DNA of 64,000 bases from Acinetobacter albensis (lineage in GTDB: Bacteria; Pseudomonadota; Gammaproteobacteria; Pseudomonadales; Moraxellaceae). How positions within the stretch are numbered: position 1 is the first letter of the stretch; each line of letters begins with the position of its first letter. Below are positions 26,168-35,935 of this stretch, in pieces. The stretch is taken from positions 1-64,000 of the forward strand of contig NZ_FMBK01000005.1 of assembly GCF_900095025.1 (NCBI RefSeq), given 5' to 3'. The translations under genes were made by a program, and so were the position numbers. The notes under the pieces are model-generated. The model did no database searches, was not told the origin of the DNA, and saw only the letters and a program-made list of their open reading frames with translations.

Positions 26168-27181
26168 ATGAATACACAACGTGAACAATTGATACAAACA
26201 TGGGTTACATCTGTACTTAATTCAGATCAATTTGAAATTAATTTTTTGCCAGGCGATGCAAGTTTCCGTCGTTACGCACGAATCAAGTTGAATAATAAAA
26301 CATTTATGCTTATGGATGCACCACCAGAAAAAGAAGATTGTGGGCCTTTTGTGACGATTGACCAGTTTTTCGATCAACATGGTGTCCGTGTACCGCATAT
26401 TGTTGCCAAAGATTTAGTACAAGGTTTTTTATTGCTTGAAGATTTTGGCGATATTTTGCTGTCTACTTTATTAAATAATGATTCGGTAGATGATTATTAT
26501 GCGCAAAGCTTTAAGCAATTAATTGAATTGCAGGCAATTGATGGCACAAAAAACTTTCCCAACTATTCCTATGAGAAATTAATTTCTGAAATGGAATTGT
26601 TGACGGAGTGGATGTTACCGTCCCTCAATATTCAGCCAACTCAAGACGAAGAAGCTTTGATTAAACGTAGTTTTGCTATTTTAGCCAATGCTGCACTGGC
26701 ACAACCACAAGTGATTGTTCATCGAGATTTTCATAGTCGTAATTTGATGAAAATTGAATCTGAAACTGATTTGGGCGTGATTGATTTTCAAGATGCTGTA
26801 ATTGGTGCAGACACTTATGATTTAATTTCAATTACCCGTGATGCTTATGTGCAATGGAATGCAGAGCGTGTTTATCATTGGTTTAAAGTCTTTTATGATT
26901 TATTGCCAGAAGCGGCAAAACAAGATCGTGACTTTGAGCAATTTAAACGTGATGCTGACTTTATGGCCATTCAGCGTCATCTCAAAATTTTAGGCATTTT
27001 TGTGCGTCTATTTGAGCGAGATGGAAAAACTAGTTATTTGAAAGATTTACCGCGCGTCATGTGGTATTTGCTTGAGGAAAGTAAGCCTTATGCAGAAATC
27101 CAGCCTTTTATGCAATTCCTTCAGAATAAAGTCATGCCTAAATTCGAAGCCAAATATGGTGCGTATGAGGTTGTGGCCTGA
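26168..27181 (+). CDS. amgK: Anomeric MurNAc/GlcNAc kinase AmgK
   Basis: 337 residues of the aminoglycoside phosphotransferase fold. The catalytic loop is HRDFHSRNLM (185-194) and the metal-binding motif is IDFQDA. In Pseudomonas and relatives AmgK phosphorylates the anomeric hydroxyl of recycled N-acetylmuramic acid; the adjacent murU supports this over drug-kinase activity. The stop overlaps the murU start by one base (TGATG). It shares a 120-bp divergent promoter region with lptD. Confidence 0.92.
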   Translation: MNTQREQLIQTWVTSVLNSDQFEINFLPGDASFRRYARIKLNNKTFMLMDAPPEKEDCGPFVTIDQFFDQHGVRVPHIVAKDLVQGFLLLEDFGDILLSTLLNNDSVDDYYAQSFKQLIELQAIDGTKNFPNYSYEKLISEMELLTEWMLPSLNIQPTQDEEALIKRSFAILANAALAQPQVIVHRDFHSRNLMKIESETDLGVIDFQDAVIGADTYDLISITRDAYVQWNAERVYHWFKVFYDLLPEAAKQDRDFEQFKRDADFMAIQRHLKILGIFVRLFERDGKTSYLKDLPRVMWYLLEESKPYAEIQPFMQFLQNKVMPKFEAKYGAYEVVA

Positions 27182-27870
27182 TGAAAGCAATGATTTTAGC
27201 AGCAGGCATGGGCAATCGGATGCGCCCCTTAACTTTACATACGCCAAAACCTTTGCTAGAAGTTGGAGATAAACCACTCATTGTTTGGCATATTGAAAAA
27301 CTAAAAAAAATAGGTGTAACTGAAATTGTGATTAATACTGCTTGGCTGGGTGAAAAACTTGCGACAGCTTTGGGGGATGGTTCACAATTTGGAGTCAATA
27401 TTTTATGGTCACATGAAGGTGAGGGTCTAGAAACTGCTGGTGGCATTATTCGTGCTTTACCCTTGTTAGGGGACACACCTTTTATTTTGATCAACGGTGA
27501 TGTTTGGACCAGTATGGATTTTTCATCCTTATTGGATGTGAAGTTAGAAGGTGATTTAGCGCATCTTGTTTTTGTCGCTAACCCAGTACAACATCCACAG
27601 GGTGATTTTATTCTTTCTCATGGGCGAGGTTATACTTTCGACCAGCAACAGCAAGGTGAAGCGCTGACCTATAGTGGTGTTGCAGTGATTCATCCTAAAA
27701 TGTTTATGGGTTTAGATGAAGGTAAGCGTCCTCTCGCACCATTGCTGAAACAAGTCATGCTTGAACAAAAAGTTTCTGCCTCAAAAATGAATGCAATTTG
27801 GGTGGATGTGGGCACTCCAGAGAGATTAAAAGCATTAGATCAACAAATTAAGCAAGACAACTGCGTTTAA
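27181..27870 (+). CDS. murU: N-acetylmuramate alpha-1-phosphate uridylyltransferase MurU
   Basis: 229 residues of the nucleotidyltransferase family. The N-terminus carries the signature AMILAAGMGNRMRPLTLHTP with the downstream lysine in KPLLEVGDKPL; the UTP-binding NGDVW and the metal-binding aspartate near DVGTPERL follow. It converts MurNAc-1-phosphate into UDP-MurNAc, bypassing the fosfomycin-sensitive MurA step. It is coupled to amgK by a TGATG overlap. Confidence 0.93.
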   Translation: MKAMILAAGMGNRMRPLTLHTPKPLLEVGDKPLIVWHIEKLKKIGVTEIVINTAWLGEKLATALGDGSQFGVNILWSHEGEGLETAGGIIRALPLLGDTPFILINGDVWTSMDFSSLLDVKLEGDLAHLVFVANPVQHPQGDFILSHGRGYTFDQQQQGEALTYSGVAVIHPKMFMGLDEGKRPLAPLLKQVMLEQKVSASKMNAIWVDVGTPERLKALDQQIKQDNCV

Positions 27871-27954
27871 GTGCATATTCACTAAGCGCTCGCTACTATG
27901 ACTTTGCAGATAAGTCGGTATACTTCACCTAACTTTTCGGGGCATTTATTGTAT

Positions 27955-28587
27955 ATGCATACGTTTTTTCAAGAGCTTAAGCAGGGTAGTCTGACTTTGG
28001 GTTTAGCACTCAGTGATGAGGCTTTAAATTTACTTCTCAAATATCAAGATGCTTTGGTGCTATGGAATAAAGCTTATAATTTGACTGCAATTCGTGATCC
28101 AAAGGAAATGTTAGTCAAGCATTTACTGGATAGCTTAAGCATTTTAAAAGACTTGCCTCAGGGACGTTTGCTCGATATTGGGACGGGTGGTGGTATGCCC
28201 GGCATGATCATTGCACTGTGTCAACCAGAGCGAGAATGTGTTTTGCTCGACTCTAATGGTAAGAAAATTCGTTTTTTGAAACAGTTTATTGCAGATCTAA
28301 AATTAAAAAATGTAATTGCAGTGCAAACCCGAGTTGAAAATGAAGACAGTATCCATGATTTGGGGAAATTTGATGTCATTACCAGTCGTGCTTTTGCTTC
28401 ACTCACTGATTTTGTAGCTGCTTCGAAACCATATATGCATGAACAGAGTATTATTGCTTCTATGAAAGGTTTGGTTCCTGAAGATGAGATTGCGGCCATT
28501 AAACAAGAATTTAGCTGCGAAATTATTGCTTTACAGGTTCCACGACTAGATGAGCAACGTCATTTACTTTTGTTGAAACATATTTAA
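27955..28587 (+). CDS. rsmG: 16S rRNA m7G527 methyltransferase RsmG
   Basis: 210 residues from the ATG at 27955, the usual length of RsmG (GidB). Motifs: WNKAYNLTAIRDPKEMLVKHLLDSL, the SAM-binding DIGTGGGMPGMIIA and ITSRAFASL. It methylates G527 of 16S rRNA; loss gives low-level streptomycin resistance. An upstream in-frame ATG at 27898 would add 19 residues not expected in the family. It precedes parA-parB as in many bacteria, but mnmG is not beside it. Confidence 0.92.
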   Translation: MHTFFQELKQGSLTLGLALSDEALNLLLKYQDALVLWNKAYNLTAIRDPKEMLVKHLLDSLSILKDLPQGRLLDIGTGGGMPGMIIALCQPERECVLLDSNGKKIRFLKQFIADLKLKNVIAVQTRVENEDSIHDLGKFDVITSRAFASLTDFVAASKPYMHEQSIIASMKGLVPEDEIAAIKQEFSCEIIALQVPRLDEQRHLLLLKHI

Positions 28588-28612
28588 TTATTTTGAAAGA
28601 ATTGGGGTGACC

Positions 28613-29395
28613 ATGGTACAAATTATTGCGATTGCGAACCAAAAAGGTGGTGTTGGTAAAACCACAACCGCAGTAAATTTGGCAGCATCGTTAGCAGTCT
28701 TAAAGAAGCGCGTTTTACTGGTGGATATGGATTCACAGGGAAATGCTACTATGGGCTCTGGTATCCAAAAAAATGATCTTTTATACTCTGTTACTGATGT
28801 TTTATTGGGTGAAGTGCCCATTGAAACTGCAATCAGCAAAGCTGAAGTCGGTTATAAAGTATTAGGTGCGAACCGTGATTTAGCTGGGGTTGAGCTTGCG
28901 ATTGCCGAACAAGAAGGTCGTGAATTTATTCTGCGAGAAGCACTAAAAGAAATCGAACACGCTTTTGATTATATTATTGTTGATTGTGCACCCAGTTTGA
29001 GCTTAATTACGGTGAATGCACTTGCAGCAGTGCATAGTGTTCTTATTCCAATGCAATGTGAATATTATGCACTTGAAGGACTAGCAGATTTAACCCAAAC
29101 CATTGATCGCATTCAGCAAGCATTGAATCCTGACCTGCACATTGTGGGTGTATTGCGTACGATGTATGATGCGCGTAATGCATTAACACGCGATGTTTCA
29201 GAAGAGCTTGAGCAATATTTTGGCAAGAAATTGTATGACACCGTGATTCCGCGGAATGTTCGATTAGCCGAAGCACCAGCACATGGGTTGCCGATCATTT
29301 ATTTTGAAAAAAGTTCAAAAGGTGCAGTGGCTTACTTAAATTTAGCGGCTGAAATGTTAAAAAAAAGCAAAGTAAAAAAAGGAATTAAAGCATGA
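28613..29395 (+). CDS. parA: Chromosome-partitioning ATPase ParA (Soj)
   Basis: 260 residues of the deviant Walker A group. The P-loop is NQKGGVGKTT (9-18) with the extra lysine at 11; VDMDSQGNATMG and VDCAPSLSLITVNAL are the A' and Walker B motifs. It binds DNA non-specifically with ATP and moves the ParB-parS complex. The ATG at 28613 is preferred to a GTG six bases earlier, which lies inside the GGGGTGA ribosome site. The stop overlaps parB by 4 bp (ATGA). Confidence 0.94.
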   Translation: MVQIIAIANQKGGVGKTTTAVNLAASLAVLKKRVLLVDMDSQGNATMGSGIQKNDLLYSVTDVLLGEVPIETAISKAEVGYKVLGANRDLAGVELAIAEQEGREFILREALKEIEHAFDYIIVDCAPSLSLITVNALAAVHSVLIPMQCEYYALEGLADLTQTIDRIQQALNPDLHIVGVLRTMYDARNALTRDVSEELEQYFGKKLYDTVIPRNVRLAEAPAHGLPIIYFEKSSKGAVAYLNLAAEMLKKSKVKKGIKA

Positions 29396-30279
29396 CCACA
29401 AAAAAACGCGGATTAGCAAAAGGTCGTGGTTTAGATGCCTTACTGGGTTCAATTCAAAAAGAAAAATTACAAATGGAAGCTCAGGGTTTGGATCATGGGC
29501 AATTAAAACAAATAGATGTAAATTTACTGAAACGTGGTGAATATCAGCCACGTCGCTTTATTCATGAGCCAGAACTTCAAGAGCTGACAGCATCCATTGA
29601 AAAACATGGGGTAATGCAACCCATTGTCATTCGTCCAATTGATGATGAAAAATTCCCTTACGAAATTATTGCGGGTGAACGTCGCTGGCGTGCTGCACAG
29701 CTTGCTGGCTTAACCGAAATTCCAGCCATTGTGCGTGATTTATCCGATCAGGTTGCAATTGCTTTGGCACTGATTGAAAATATTCAACGCCAAGATTTAA
29801 ATCCGATTGATCAAGCCATGGCACTACAACGCTTTCATGAAGAATTTGGTTTAAGTCATCAAGAAATTGCGGATACTGTTGGGAAAGCAAGGACGACAGT
29901 AAGTAACTTATTGCGCTTATTGTCTTTGGCTGAAGAAGTAAAAGACTTTATGCAGCAAGGTCTGCTGGATATGGGGCATGCACGCGCAATACTGACATTA
30001 AAAGCTAAAGATCAACTTAAAGTTGCTGAATATGTTATTGAAAAAAGTTTATCAGTACGTCAGACAGAGCAATGGGTTCGAGATTTAAATACCCCAAAAC
30101 AAGAAAAAAACAAAGTGGATATCGCACCAGATATCCAACAGTTGACTCAGCGGTTAGCTGAACGTTTTAGCGCAGATGTTAAAATCGATCATAATAAGCA
30201 AGGCAAGGGCAAACTGGTGATTCAGTATCACTCACTCGATGAGTTGGATGGTATTTTAAATATCTGTTTTGCAGAATAA
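29392..30279 (+). CDS. parB: Chromosome-partitioning protein ParB (Spo0J)
   Basis: 295 residues. The N-terminal CTP-binding ParB/Srx domain has the AGERRWRAAQLAGL motif and IALIENIQRQDLNP; the central helix-turn-helix is LSHQEIADTVGKARTTVSNLLRLL; the C-terminal dimerisation domain ends the protein. It spreads on DNA from parS. I checked the CACGTG cores in the window and none is a convincing parS. Confidence 0.94.
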   Translation: MTTKKRGLAKGRGLDALLGSIQKEKLQMEAQGLDHGQLKQIDVNLLKRGEYQPRRFIHEPELQELTASIEKHGVMQPIVIRPIDDEKFPYEIIAGERRWRAAQLAGLTEIPAIVRDLSDQVAIALALIENIQRQDLNPIDQAMALQRFHEEFGLSHQEIADTVGKARTTVSNLLRLLSLAEEVKDFMQQGLLDMGHARAILTLKAKDQLKVAEYVIEKSLSVRQTEQWVRDLNTPKQEKNKVDIAPDIQQLTQRLAERFSADVKIDHNKQGKGKLVIQYHSLDELDGILNICFAE

Positions 30280-30303
30280 TTTTAAATGTATTGGGGATAA
30301 CAC

Positions 30304-30942
30304 ATGTGGGAACTGGTCAAGGCAGGTGGGTGGCTCATGCTGCCTCTTGTATTGTGTTCAATTTTTACCGTTGCAATTACGCTTGAACGCTTTATTCGAT
30401 TAAAAAAATCACTGATTTTACCAAAAAATTTGTTGCTGAATTCTACTCAGAATATAGAAACAGTTATTCAAAAATTACAACAAGAGCAAGCATTAAAAAA
30501 CAGTACTTTAGGCCGTATTTTTGCAGCAGGATTTCAGAGTAAACAGCACAATGAGCAATTTGCACGTGCTCAAATGGAAAGTACAGCATCTCAAGAAATT
30601 GGTTACCTTGAAAAAAATATTAATTTTTTGGGAACATTAAGTGCTGTTGCGCCACTTTTGGGCTTACTAGGAACGGTTTTGGGGATTATTGAATCTTTCT
30701 TGGTGATCGATTTAGGGAATAATAGTAATCCAACCATGATGATTCCTGGGATTTCAAAAGCCTTAATTACCACAGCTGCAGGTATGTTTATTGCTATTCC
30801 TGCTCTGTTTGCTTATCGCTATTTTCAACGCTTAGTACAAGAATATATTGCCGAGCTTGAACAACAGTCGACCTTATTTCATGCAGCACTGTTCTATCAA
30901 AATTTAACAGATGAAGAGCAAGACATGAGAAAAGCAGGGTAA
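30304..30942 (+). CDS. exbB: ExbB-type proton channel subunit (MotA/TolQ/ExbB family)
   Basis: 212 residues with three membrane segments: WLMLPLVLCSIFTVAITL near the start, then SAVAPLLGLLGTVLGIIESF, and GISKALITTAAGMFIAIPALF. It would form the proton-driven motor with ExbD to energise TonB or a Tol-like process. Placement before exbD, msbA and lpxK matches pseudomonads, where this pair precedes the lipid A genes; the physiological partner cannot be named. It is 24 bp after parB. Confidence 0.88.
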   Translation: MWELVKAGGWLMLPLVLCSIFTVAITLERFIRLKKSLILPKNLLLNSTQNIETVIQKLQQEQALKNSTLGRIFAAGFQSKQHNEQFARAQMESTASQEIGYLEKNINFLGTLSAVAPLLGLLGTVLGIIESFLVIDLGNNSNPTMMIPGISKALITTAAGMFIAIPALFAYRYFQRLVQEYIAELEQQSTLFHAALFYQNLTDEEQDMRKAG

Positions 30943-30951
30943 AGGCACAAT

Positions 30952-31377
30952 ATGAAATTCAAACGCACACAAGTCGAAGATATTCATATTAACCTCACCC
31001 CTATGATTGATTGTTTATTGTTTATTTTGGTATTTCTATTGCTGTCGACGACTTTTAGTCAATTTAGTCGTATGAATTTAACTTTGCCTGATGCGCAAGG
31101 TGTTCCACCCAAGCAGTTTGAGCAAAAAGTAGAAGTGGTAGTCGATGCTTCAGGACATTATTCAATTAATGGGCAATCTATTGCCAGTAAAGATGTAGCA
31201 GATTTAAATACTGCAATTAAACAGATTTCGAATGAACGCCGTGATTTAATGTTTGTGATTGCCGCAGATGCCAAAGCGACCCATCAAGATGTCATTCGTG
31301 TCATGGATGTTGCAGGGCAATTAGGATTTGTTAATATTAATATCAGTACTAAAGTTCCGTCTAGGGGTTATGAGTGA
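30952..31377 (+). CDS. exbD: ExbD/TolR-family protein
   Basis: 141 residues. One N-terminal membrane span, NLTPMIDCLLFILVFLLLS, carries the essential aspartate (Asp20) of the ExbD/TolR family; the rest is a periplasmic domain. It starts 9 bp after exbB and its TGA overlaps the GTG start of msbA. Confidence 0.9.
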   Translation: MKFKRTQVEDIHINLTPMIDCLLFILVFLLLSTTFSQFSRMNLTLPDAQGVPPKQFEQKVEVVVDASGHYSINGQSIASKDVADLNTAIKQISNERRDLMFVIAADAKATHQDVIRVMDVAGQLGFVNINISTKVPSRGYE

Positions 31378-33101
31378 ATCAAGATTTTAAAGTCTATACA
31401 CGTCTGTTGGGGTATTTAAAACCCTTTTGGGGTGTAGCAATATTGGTTTTTATCGGGTTTTCAATTAGTGCTGCAACAGAAGTATCGATTGCAAAATTAT
31501 TAGAAAAAATCATTACTGCGATTCAGCATAGGGATCAGGGCTTTACTTCTATCTTTCCTTTTTTAGTTATTTTGTTGATGTTTTTTCGTGGCGTGGGTTC
31601 CTTTATTGGGGGCTATTACACCGCTGTCATTTCACGAAATTTAGTGTTTAATATTCGCCAAGAAGTATTTGCAAAATTACTCAAACTGCCTTCACAGTAT
31701 TATTTAGATAATACCAGTGGTCATATTACAGCTAAAATTATGTACAACGTGGAACAGCTTACGGCTGCTTCATCAGAATCACTCAAAACGATTGTACAGC
31801 AAGGTTTGATCGCGATCGGTTTGTTGGGATATCTGATTTATTCAAATTGGCGTCTAACCTTGGTGATTCTTATTTTTGCACCCTTCATGGGGCTTTTGGT
31901 TCGTCAAGCGTCCAAGCGGATGCGTAAATTGTCTTTGCAAGTTCAAGATACCATGGGTGATGTGAACCACGTGGTACAAGAAACTGTAAATGGTCATTTA
32001 ATTGTAAAAGGTTTTGGCGGTCAAACCTATGAACAAACACGTTTTCGAGATAAATCATTAGAAAATTTAAAACGTGGTTTAAAAATGGTGGTGGTACAAC
32101 AGCTCAATAGCCCAGTTGTACAATTTATTATGTCGATTGCAATGGGTATTATTATCTGGATCGCGTTACGTCCAGAAATTTTACGTGATACCAGTGCTGG
32201 TGAATTTGTTGCCTATATTACTGCAGCAGGTATGTTGAGTAAGCCCATCAAGGCTTTGACAGATGTCAATGAAAAGTTACAACGCGGTATGGCTGCTGCT
32301 CATTCGGTATTTGAATTGCTGGATTTACCTGAAGAGAAAAAACAAGGCCTTTTGACGCCAGTCTTACAAGGGAATATTGAGTTTAAAGAGGTGAATCTGA
32401 CCTATGCAGATGGTCATCAAGCAATTCATAACTTTAATTTAAAGGTGGAATCGGGTGAAACAGTTGCCTTGGTTGGACGTTCAGGTGCTGGTAAAAGCTC
32501 TTTAGTTAATTTATTGGTACGTTTTCAGGAAGTCAGTTCAGGACATATTTATTTGGATCAAATCGATATTCAAGATTTGGACATCAATACCTTGCGCACC
32601 CAAATTGCGATGGTGAACCAACAAGTTGTTTTGTTTAATCGAACTGTTCGTGAAAATATTGCCTATGGTCAACTTGAAAATGCACCTGATGAAGATGTTA
32701 TTGCAGCAGCAAAAGCGGCATACGCGCATGACTTCATTCTCGCTTTACCGCAAGGCTATGATACCCAATTAGGTGCACAGGGTTTGAACTTGTCTGGTGG
32801 ACAACGCCAACGAATTGCAATTGCACGTGCTATTTTGAAAAATGCGCCCATTTTAATTTTAGATGAAGCGACCAGTGCACTGGATAATGAATCTGAGTAT
32901 TTTATTCAACAAGCTTTTGATGCTGCTATGCAGGATCGTACCACGATTGTGATTGCTCATCGTTTATCGACCATTGAAAATGCTGATCGTATTGTGGTTA
33001 TGGATAAAGGTGAAATTATTGAGCAAGGTACACATGCAGAATTACTTGCCCAGCACGGTGCTTATTATCAATTGCACCAACGTAATTTTGAGGAAAATTG
33101 A
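31374..33101 (+). CDS. msbA: Lipid A export ATP-binding/permease protein MsbA
   Basis: 575 residues: six N-terminal membrane helices, then an ABC ATPase. Walker A is GRSGAGKSS (about 368-376), signature LSGGQRQRIAIARAIL, Walker B ILDEATSALD and the H-loop IAHRLSTI. MsbA flips core-lipid A across the inner membrane. The start is a GTG that overlaps the exbD stop; translation is therefore coupled. lpxK follows after 3 bp, as in E. coli. Confidence 0.93.
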   Translation: MNQDFKVYTRLLGYLKPFWGVAILVFIGFSISAATEVSIAKLLEKIITAIQHRDQGFTSIFPFLVILLMFFRGVGSFIGGYYTAVISRNLVFNIRQEVFAKLLKLPSQYYLDNTSGHITAKIMYNVEQLTAASSESLKTIVQQGLIAIGLLGYLIYSNWRLTLVILIFAPFMGLLVRQASKRMRKLSLQVQDTMGDVNHVVQETVNGHLIVKGFGGQTYEQTRFRDKSLENLKRGLKMVVVQQLNSPVVQFIMSIAMGIIIWIALRPEILRDTSAGEFVAYITAAGMLSKPIKALTDVNEKLQRGMAAAHSVFELLDLPEEKKQGLLTPVLQGNIEFKEVNLTYADGHQAIHNFNLKVESGETVALVGRSGAGKSSLVNLLVRFQEVSSGHIYLDQIDIQDLDINTLRTQIAMVNQQVVLFNRTVRENIAYGQLENAPDEDVIAAAKAAYAHDFILALPQGYDTQLGAQGLNLSGGQRQRIAIARAILKNAPILILDEATSALDNESEYFIQQAFDAAMQDRTTIVIAHRLSTIENADRIVVMDKGEIIEQGTHAELLAQHGAYYQLHQRNFEEN

Positions 33102-33104
33102 TTT

Positions 33105-34109
33105 ATGTCATTTGCACAATTCATTCAAGATGCCTGGAATAAACAAGCAAAATGGTTAATTGTGCTGCGACCTTTGTCATGGCTTTATCGTAGTGGTTTT
33201 TTACTTAATAAAAAAATGTATCAAGTTGGGATTAAGTCAAGTTATCAAGCACCTGTCCCTGTGATGGTGATTGGTAATATTACTGTGGGTGGAAGTGGTA
33301 AAACACCATTATTAATTCATTTAGTCAATCATTTACACAGTCTAAATATTCGAGTAGGTGTCATTAGTCGTGGATATGGAGGGAGTGGACCTTTCCCAGC
33401 CTACGTTAATTTAGAATCTGAGCCTGAAGTAGTTGGAGATGAGCCCTGTTTAATTGTTCAATCTACAGGGGTGCCTATGGTGGTAGGGTCAAATCGTCAG
33501 CACAGCATTGAAAGCTTACTATCTCGACATTGTTTAGATTTAATTATCAGTGACGATGGCTTGCAGCACTTGGCACTTGCACGACAAATTGAATGGATTG
33601 TCTTAGATCAAAATCGAGGCTTAGGTAATCAGAAATTATTACCAGAAGGATATTTACGAGAACCTTCCAGCCGTTTAACGACAGGTACAGTGATTGAGCA
33701 TGCAGCAGAACCTACCTCAGCTTTGAATATGCATTTAGAAGTGGCTTTACCTTATTTGTTAAATGCAGTTGGAAGTAAACCTTTTCATCCTGAACATCAT
33801 TTCTATGCAGTGGTTGGAATTGGTTTTCCGCAGCGTTTTTATCAAACTTTAGCTTCAATAGGTATTCATCCATTTCAGTGTCACGAGTTTCCAGATCATT
33901 ATGAGTATGAAATTCATGATCTTGAGTTTGAAGATGATTATCCAATCATTACCACAGAAAAAGATGCGGTTAAAATTTTACCCTTATTAAAACAACATTC
34001 AAATTTCAAGCGGGAGGTTTGGGTGGTACCAGTCGAGGCTAAGCTTTCAGCACAGTGTTATGATGTTTTGCATCATCAATTACAACAACTGGGTATTCAA
34101 ATTCCTTAA
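33105..34109 (+). CDS. lpxK: Tetraacyldisaccharide 4'-kinase LpxK
   Basis: 334 residues. LpxK phosphorylates the 4' position of the lipid A precursor at the inner membrane. N-terminal hydrophobic helix (LIVLRPLSWLYRSGFLL) precedes the P-loop GNITVGGSGKTPL; VISRGYGG, GDEPCLI and ISDDGLQH are family motifs. It sits between msbA and kdsB; the trm112-like gene often found after lpxK is absent. Confidence 0.95.
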   Translation: MSFAQFIQDAWNKQAKWLIVLRPLSWLYRSGFLLNKKMYQVGIKSSYQAPVPVMVIGNITVGGSGKTPLLIHLVNHLHSLNIRVGVISRGYGGSGPFPAYVNLESEPEVVGDEPCLIVQSTGVPMVVGSNRQHSIESLLSRHCLDLIISDDGLQHLALARQIEWIVLDQNRGLGNQKLLPEGYLREPSSRLTTGTVIEHAAEPTSALNMHLEVALPYLLNAVGSKPFHPEHHFYAVVGIGFPQRFYQTLASIGIHPFQCHEFPDHYEYEIHDLEFEDDYPIITTEKDAVKILPLLKQHSNFKREVWVVPVEAKLSAQCYDVLHHQLQQLGIQIP

Positions 34110-34121
34110 GGTTTATGGCTT

Positions 34122-34883
34122 ATGAAACATATTGTTATTCCTGCGCGTTTTGCAAGTTCACGTTTACCAGGTAAGCCCTTGCTTGAGATTCATGGGCGTC
34201 CTATGATTTTACGAGTCGTGGATCAAGCCAGAAAAGTGCTGGATTTTGACGATTTATGTGTGGCTACAGATAATGAGCGTATTGCTGAGGTCTGCCGCGC
34301 TGAGGGTGTCGATGTTGTGTTGACCAGTGCAGATCATCCTTCTGGTACAGATCGCTTGAGTGAAGTTGCGCGATTAAAAGGTTGGGCAAGTGAAGATATT
34401 ATTGTCAATGTGCAGGGAGATGAACCTTTATTGCCTGCACAATTGGTGCAACAAGTAGCACAACTTTTAGAGTCTCAACCTGAAGCATCTATGTCGACTT
34501 TATGTGAGCCGATTGAGAGCTTAGCTGAGTTTGAGCGTGACAGTATTGTAAAAGTGGTGATGTCAAAATACAACCAAGCACTCTATTTCAGTCGTGCCAC
34601 CATTCCGTATGATCGCGATGGAGCAAAAGAGGCTGTTCAGCAATTACATACTCAAGCTTACCGACATTTGGGTTTATATGCGTATCGAGTCAATTTACTA
34701 CAAGAATATGTATCTTGGGATATGGGGATGTTGGAGCGGCTTGAAAGTTTAGAGCAATTACGTGTTCTTGAAAATGGTCATCGTATTGCCATTGCCATCG
34801 CTGAGGCAAATTTACCACCCGGTGTAGATACTCAAGCTGATTTAGATCGTCTAAATCACATGGATATTTCTCACTTTGAATAA
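34122..34883 (+). CDS. kdsB: CMP-Kdo synthetase KdsB
   Basis: 253 residues. KdsB activates Kdo with CTP for the inner core of lipooligosaccharide. The N-terminal [18 protein letters not shown] nucleotide-binding motif, [22 protein letters not shown] and the C-terminal [15 protein letters not shown] block are all typical. It starts 12 bp after lpxK, completing the msbA-lpxK-kdsB group. Confidence 0.95.
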   Translation: MKHIVIPARFASSRLPGKPLLEIHGRPMILRVVDQARKVLDFDDLCVATDNERIAEVCRAEGVDVVLTSADHPSGTDRLSEVARLKGWASEDIIVNVQGDEPLLPAQLVQQVAQLLESQPEASMSTLCEPIESLAEFERDSIVKVVMSKYNQALYFSRATIPYDRDGAKEAVQQLHTQAYRHLGLYAYRVNLLQEYVSWDMGMLERLESLEQLRVLENGHRIAIAIAEANLPPGVDTQADLDRLNHMDISHFE

Positions 34884-34912
34884 AATATGGGTTCAAGTTG
34901 GGTTTAAATGCC

Positions 34913-35917
34913 ATGCAAAATGATGCGAATACAATGCAAAATGAGCGTCTGGCTCAAGTTTATCCCTGGCAGCAAACCATTTGGAATACCTTAACAGGGC
35001 GTTTTCCAGAAATAGGGCATGGTTTACTTTTTTATGGCAAAAAAGGATGTGGGAAGGAAGCATTTTCTCAATATTTTTTGGCATGGGTTTTGTGTCTGAA
35101 TCGGCATGTTAAAAATGTACCTTGCGGTGAATGTAATAGTTGTTTATGGCTCAAATCCGACACGCATCCCAACTACGTTTATATCAGTACAGATGAAGAA
35201 AATAAAAAGCAAAATGCTAAAATTAAGATTGAAAAAATCCGTGATTTATTGCCATTTGTACAGCAAACAGTAGATGGTTGGCGAGTGATTGTGATTGAAC
35301 CTGCAGAAGCGCTCAATATTGCCTCTGCAAATGCTTTATTAAAAACCTTAGAAGAGCCAGGTGATCGGACGATGATTATTTTGTTGGCCGAACATTATTT
35401 GAAATTGCCTGCCACCATTCGTAGCCGTTTACAACATTATGCTTTAGATCGTATTTCGGACGCACAGGCAGATGAATATTTGAATCAAAATTTGTCTGAT
35501 TTAGATCCCATACAAAAACAACTATTGCTCAATTTATCGAATCATATGCCGCTACAAGCTCTTAAATTGGCTAATGCGGAATGGTTGCAAAAAAGACAAG
35601 AATTTTTGATGGATTGGCAAAAATTAGTGATACAAAAAAATATGCCTATGGCAATTGCGACGAAATGGAATAAAAACTTAAGTTTTAGTGATTTTGCGCA
35701 AATGTTTGAATACTTGTTGTCCGATTTAATTTGTGTCAAGCTCAATCAACAAGTTAAAAATACCGATTTGGATTTTGGTGAATTGGCAGAGCACTATTCG
35801 CTGGCATTTTTATTTCAGGTTTATTCAGACTTGCAACAATCAAAACAGTTTATTGAGCAAAATGTGCAAACCAATTTGGTACTTGATCAATTGTGTATAA
35901 AACTAATGAATATTTAA
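34913..35917 (+). CDS. holB: DNA polymerase III subunit delta' HolB
   Basis: About 334 residues, a clamp-loader subunit. A zinc module with Cys residues in CGECNSC follows the degenerate P-loop GKKGCGKEAF; the sensor region ANALLKTLEEPGDRTMIILL and RSRLQHY are conserved. The start is uncertain: an in-frame TTG lies at 34898 and ATGs at 34913 and 34934. pilZ follows after 18 bp, an arrangement also known from pseudomonads. Confidence 0.92.
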   Translation: MQNDANTMQNERLAQVYPWQQTIWNTLTGRFPEIGHGLLFYGKKGCGKEAFSQYFLAWVLCLNRHVKNVPCGECNSCLWLKSDTHPNYVYISTDEENKKQNAKIKIEKIRDLLPFVQQTVDGWRVIVIEPAEALNIASANALLKTLEEPGDRTMIILLAEHYLKLPATIRSRLQHYALDRISDAQADEYLNQNLSDLDPIQKQLLLNLSNHMPLQALKLANAEWLQKRQEFLMDWQKLVIQKNMPMAIATKWNKNLSFSDFAQMFEYLLSDLICVKLNQQVKNTDLDFGELAEHYSLAFLFQVYSDLQQSKQFIEQNVQTNLVLDQLCIKLMNI

Positions 35918-35935
35918 ATTAAAAAAGGGAATAAC

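Noticed and set aside
27138..27494. 118-codon minus-strand ORF across amgK-murU
   Set aside because: Antisense to two confidently assigned, overlapping genes.
31972..31990. CCACGTGG core considered as parS
   Set aside because: It is in the msbA coding sequence and its flanks do not match the parS consensus; other CACGTG cores in the window were also poor.
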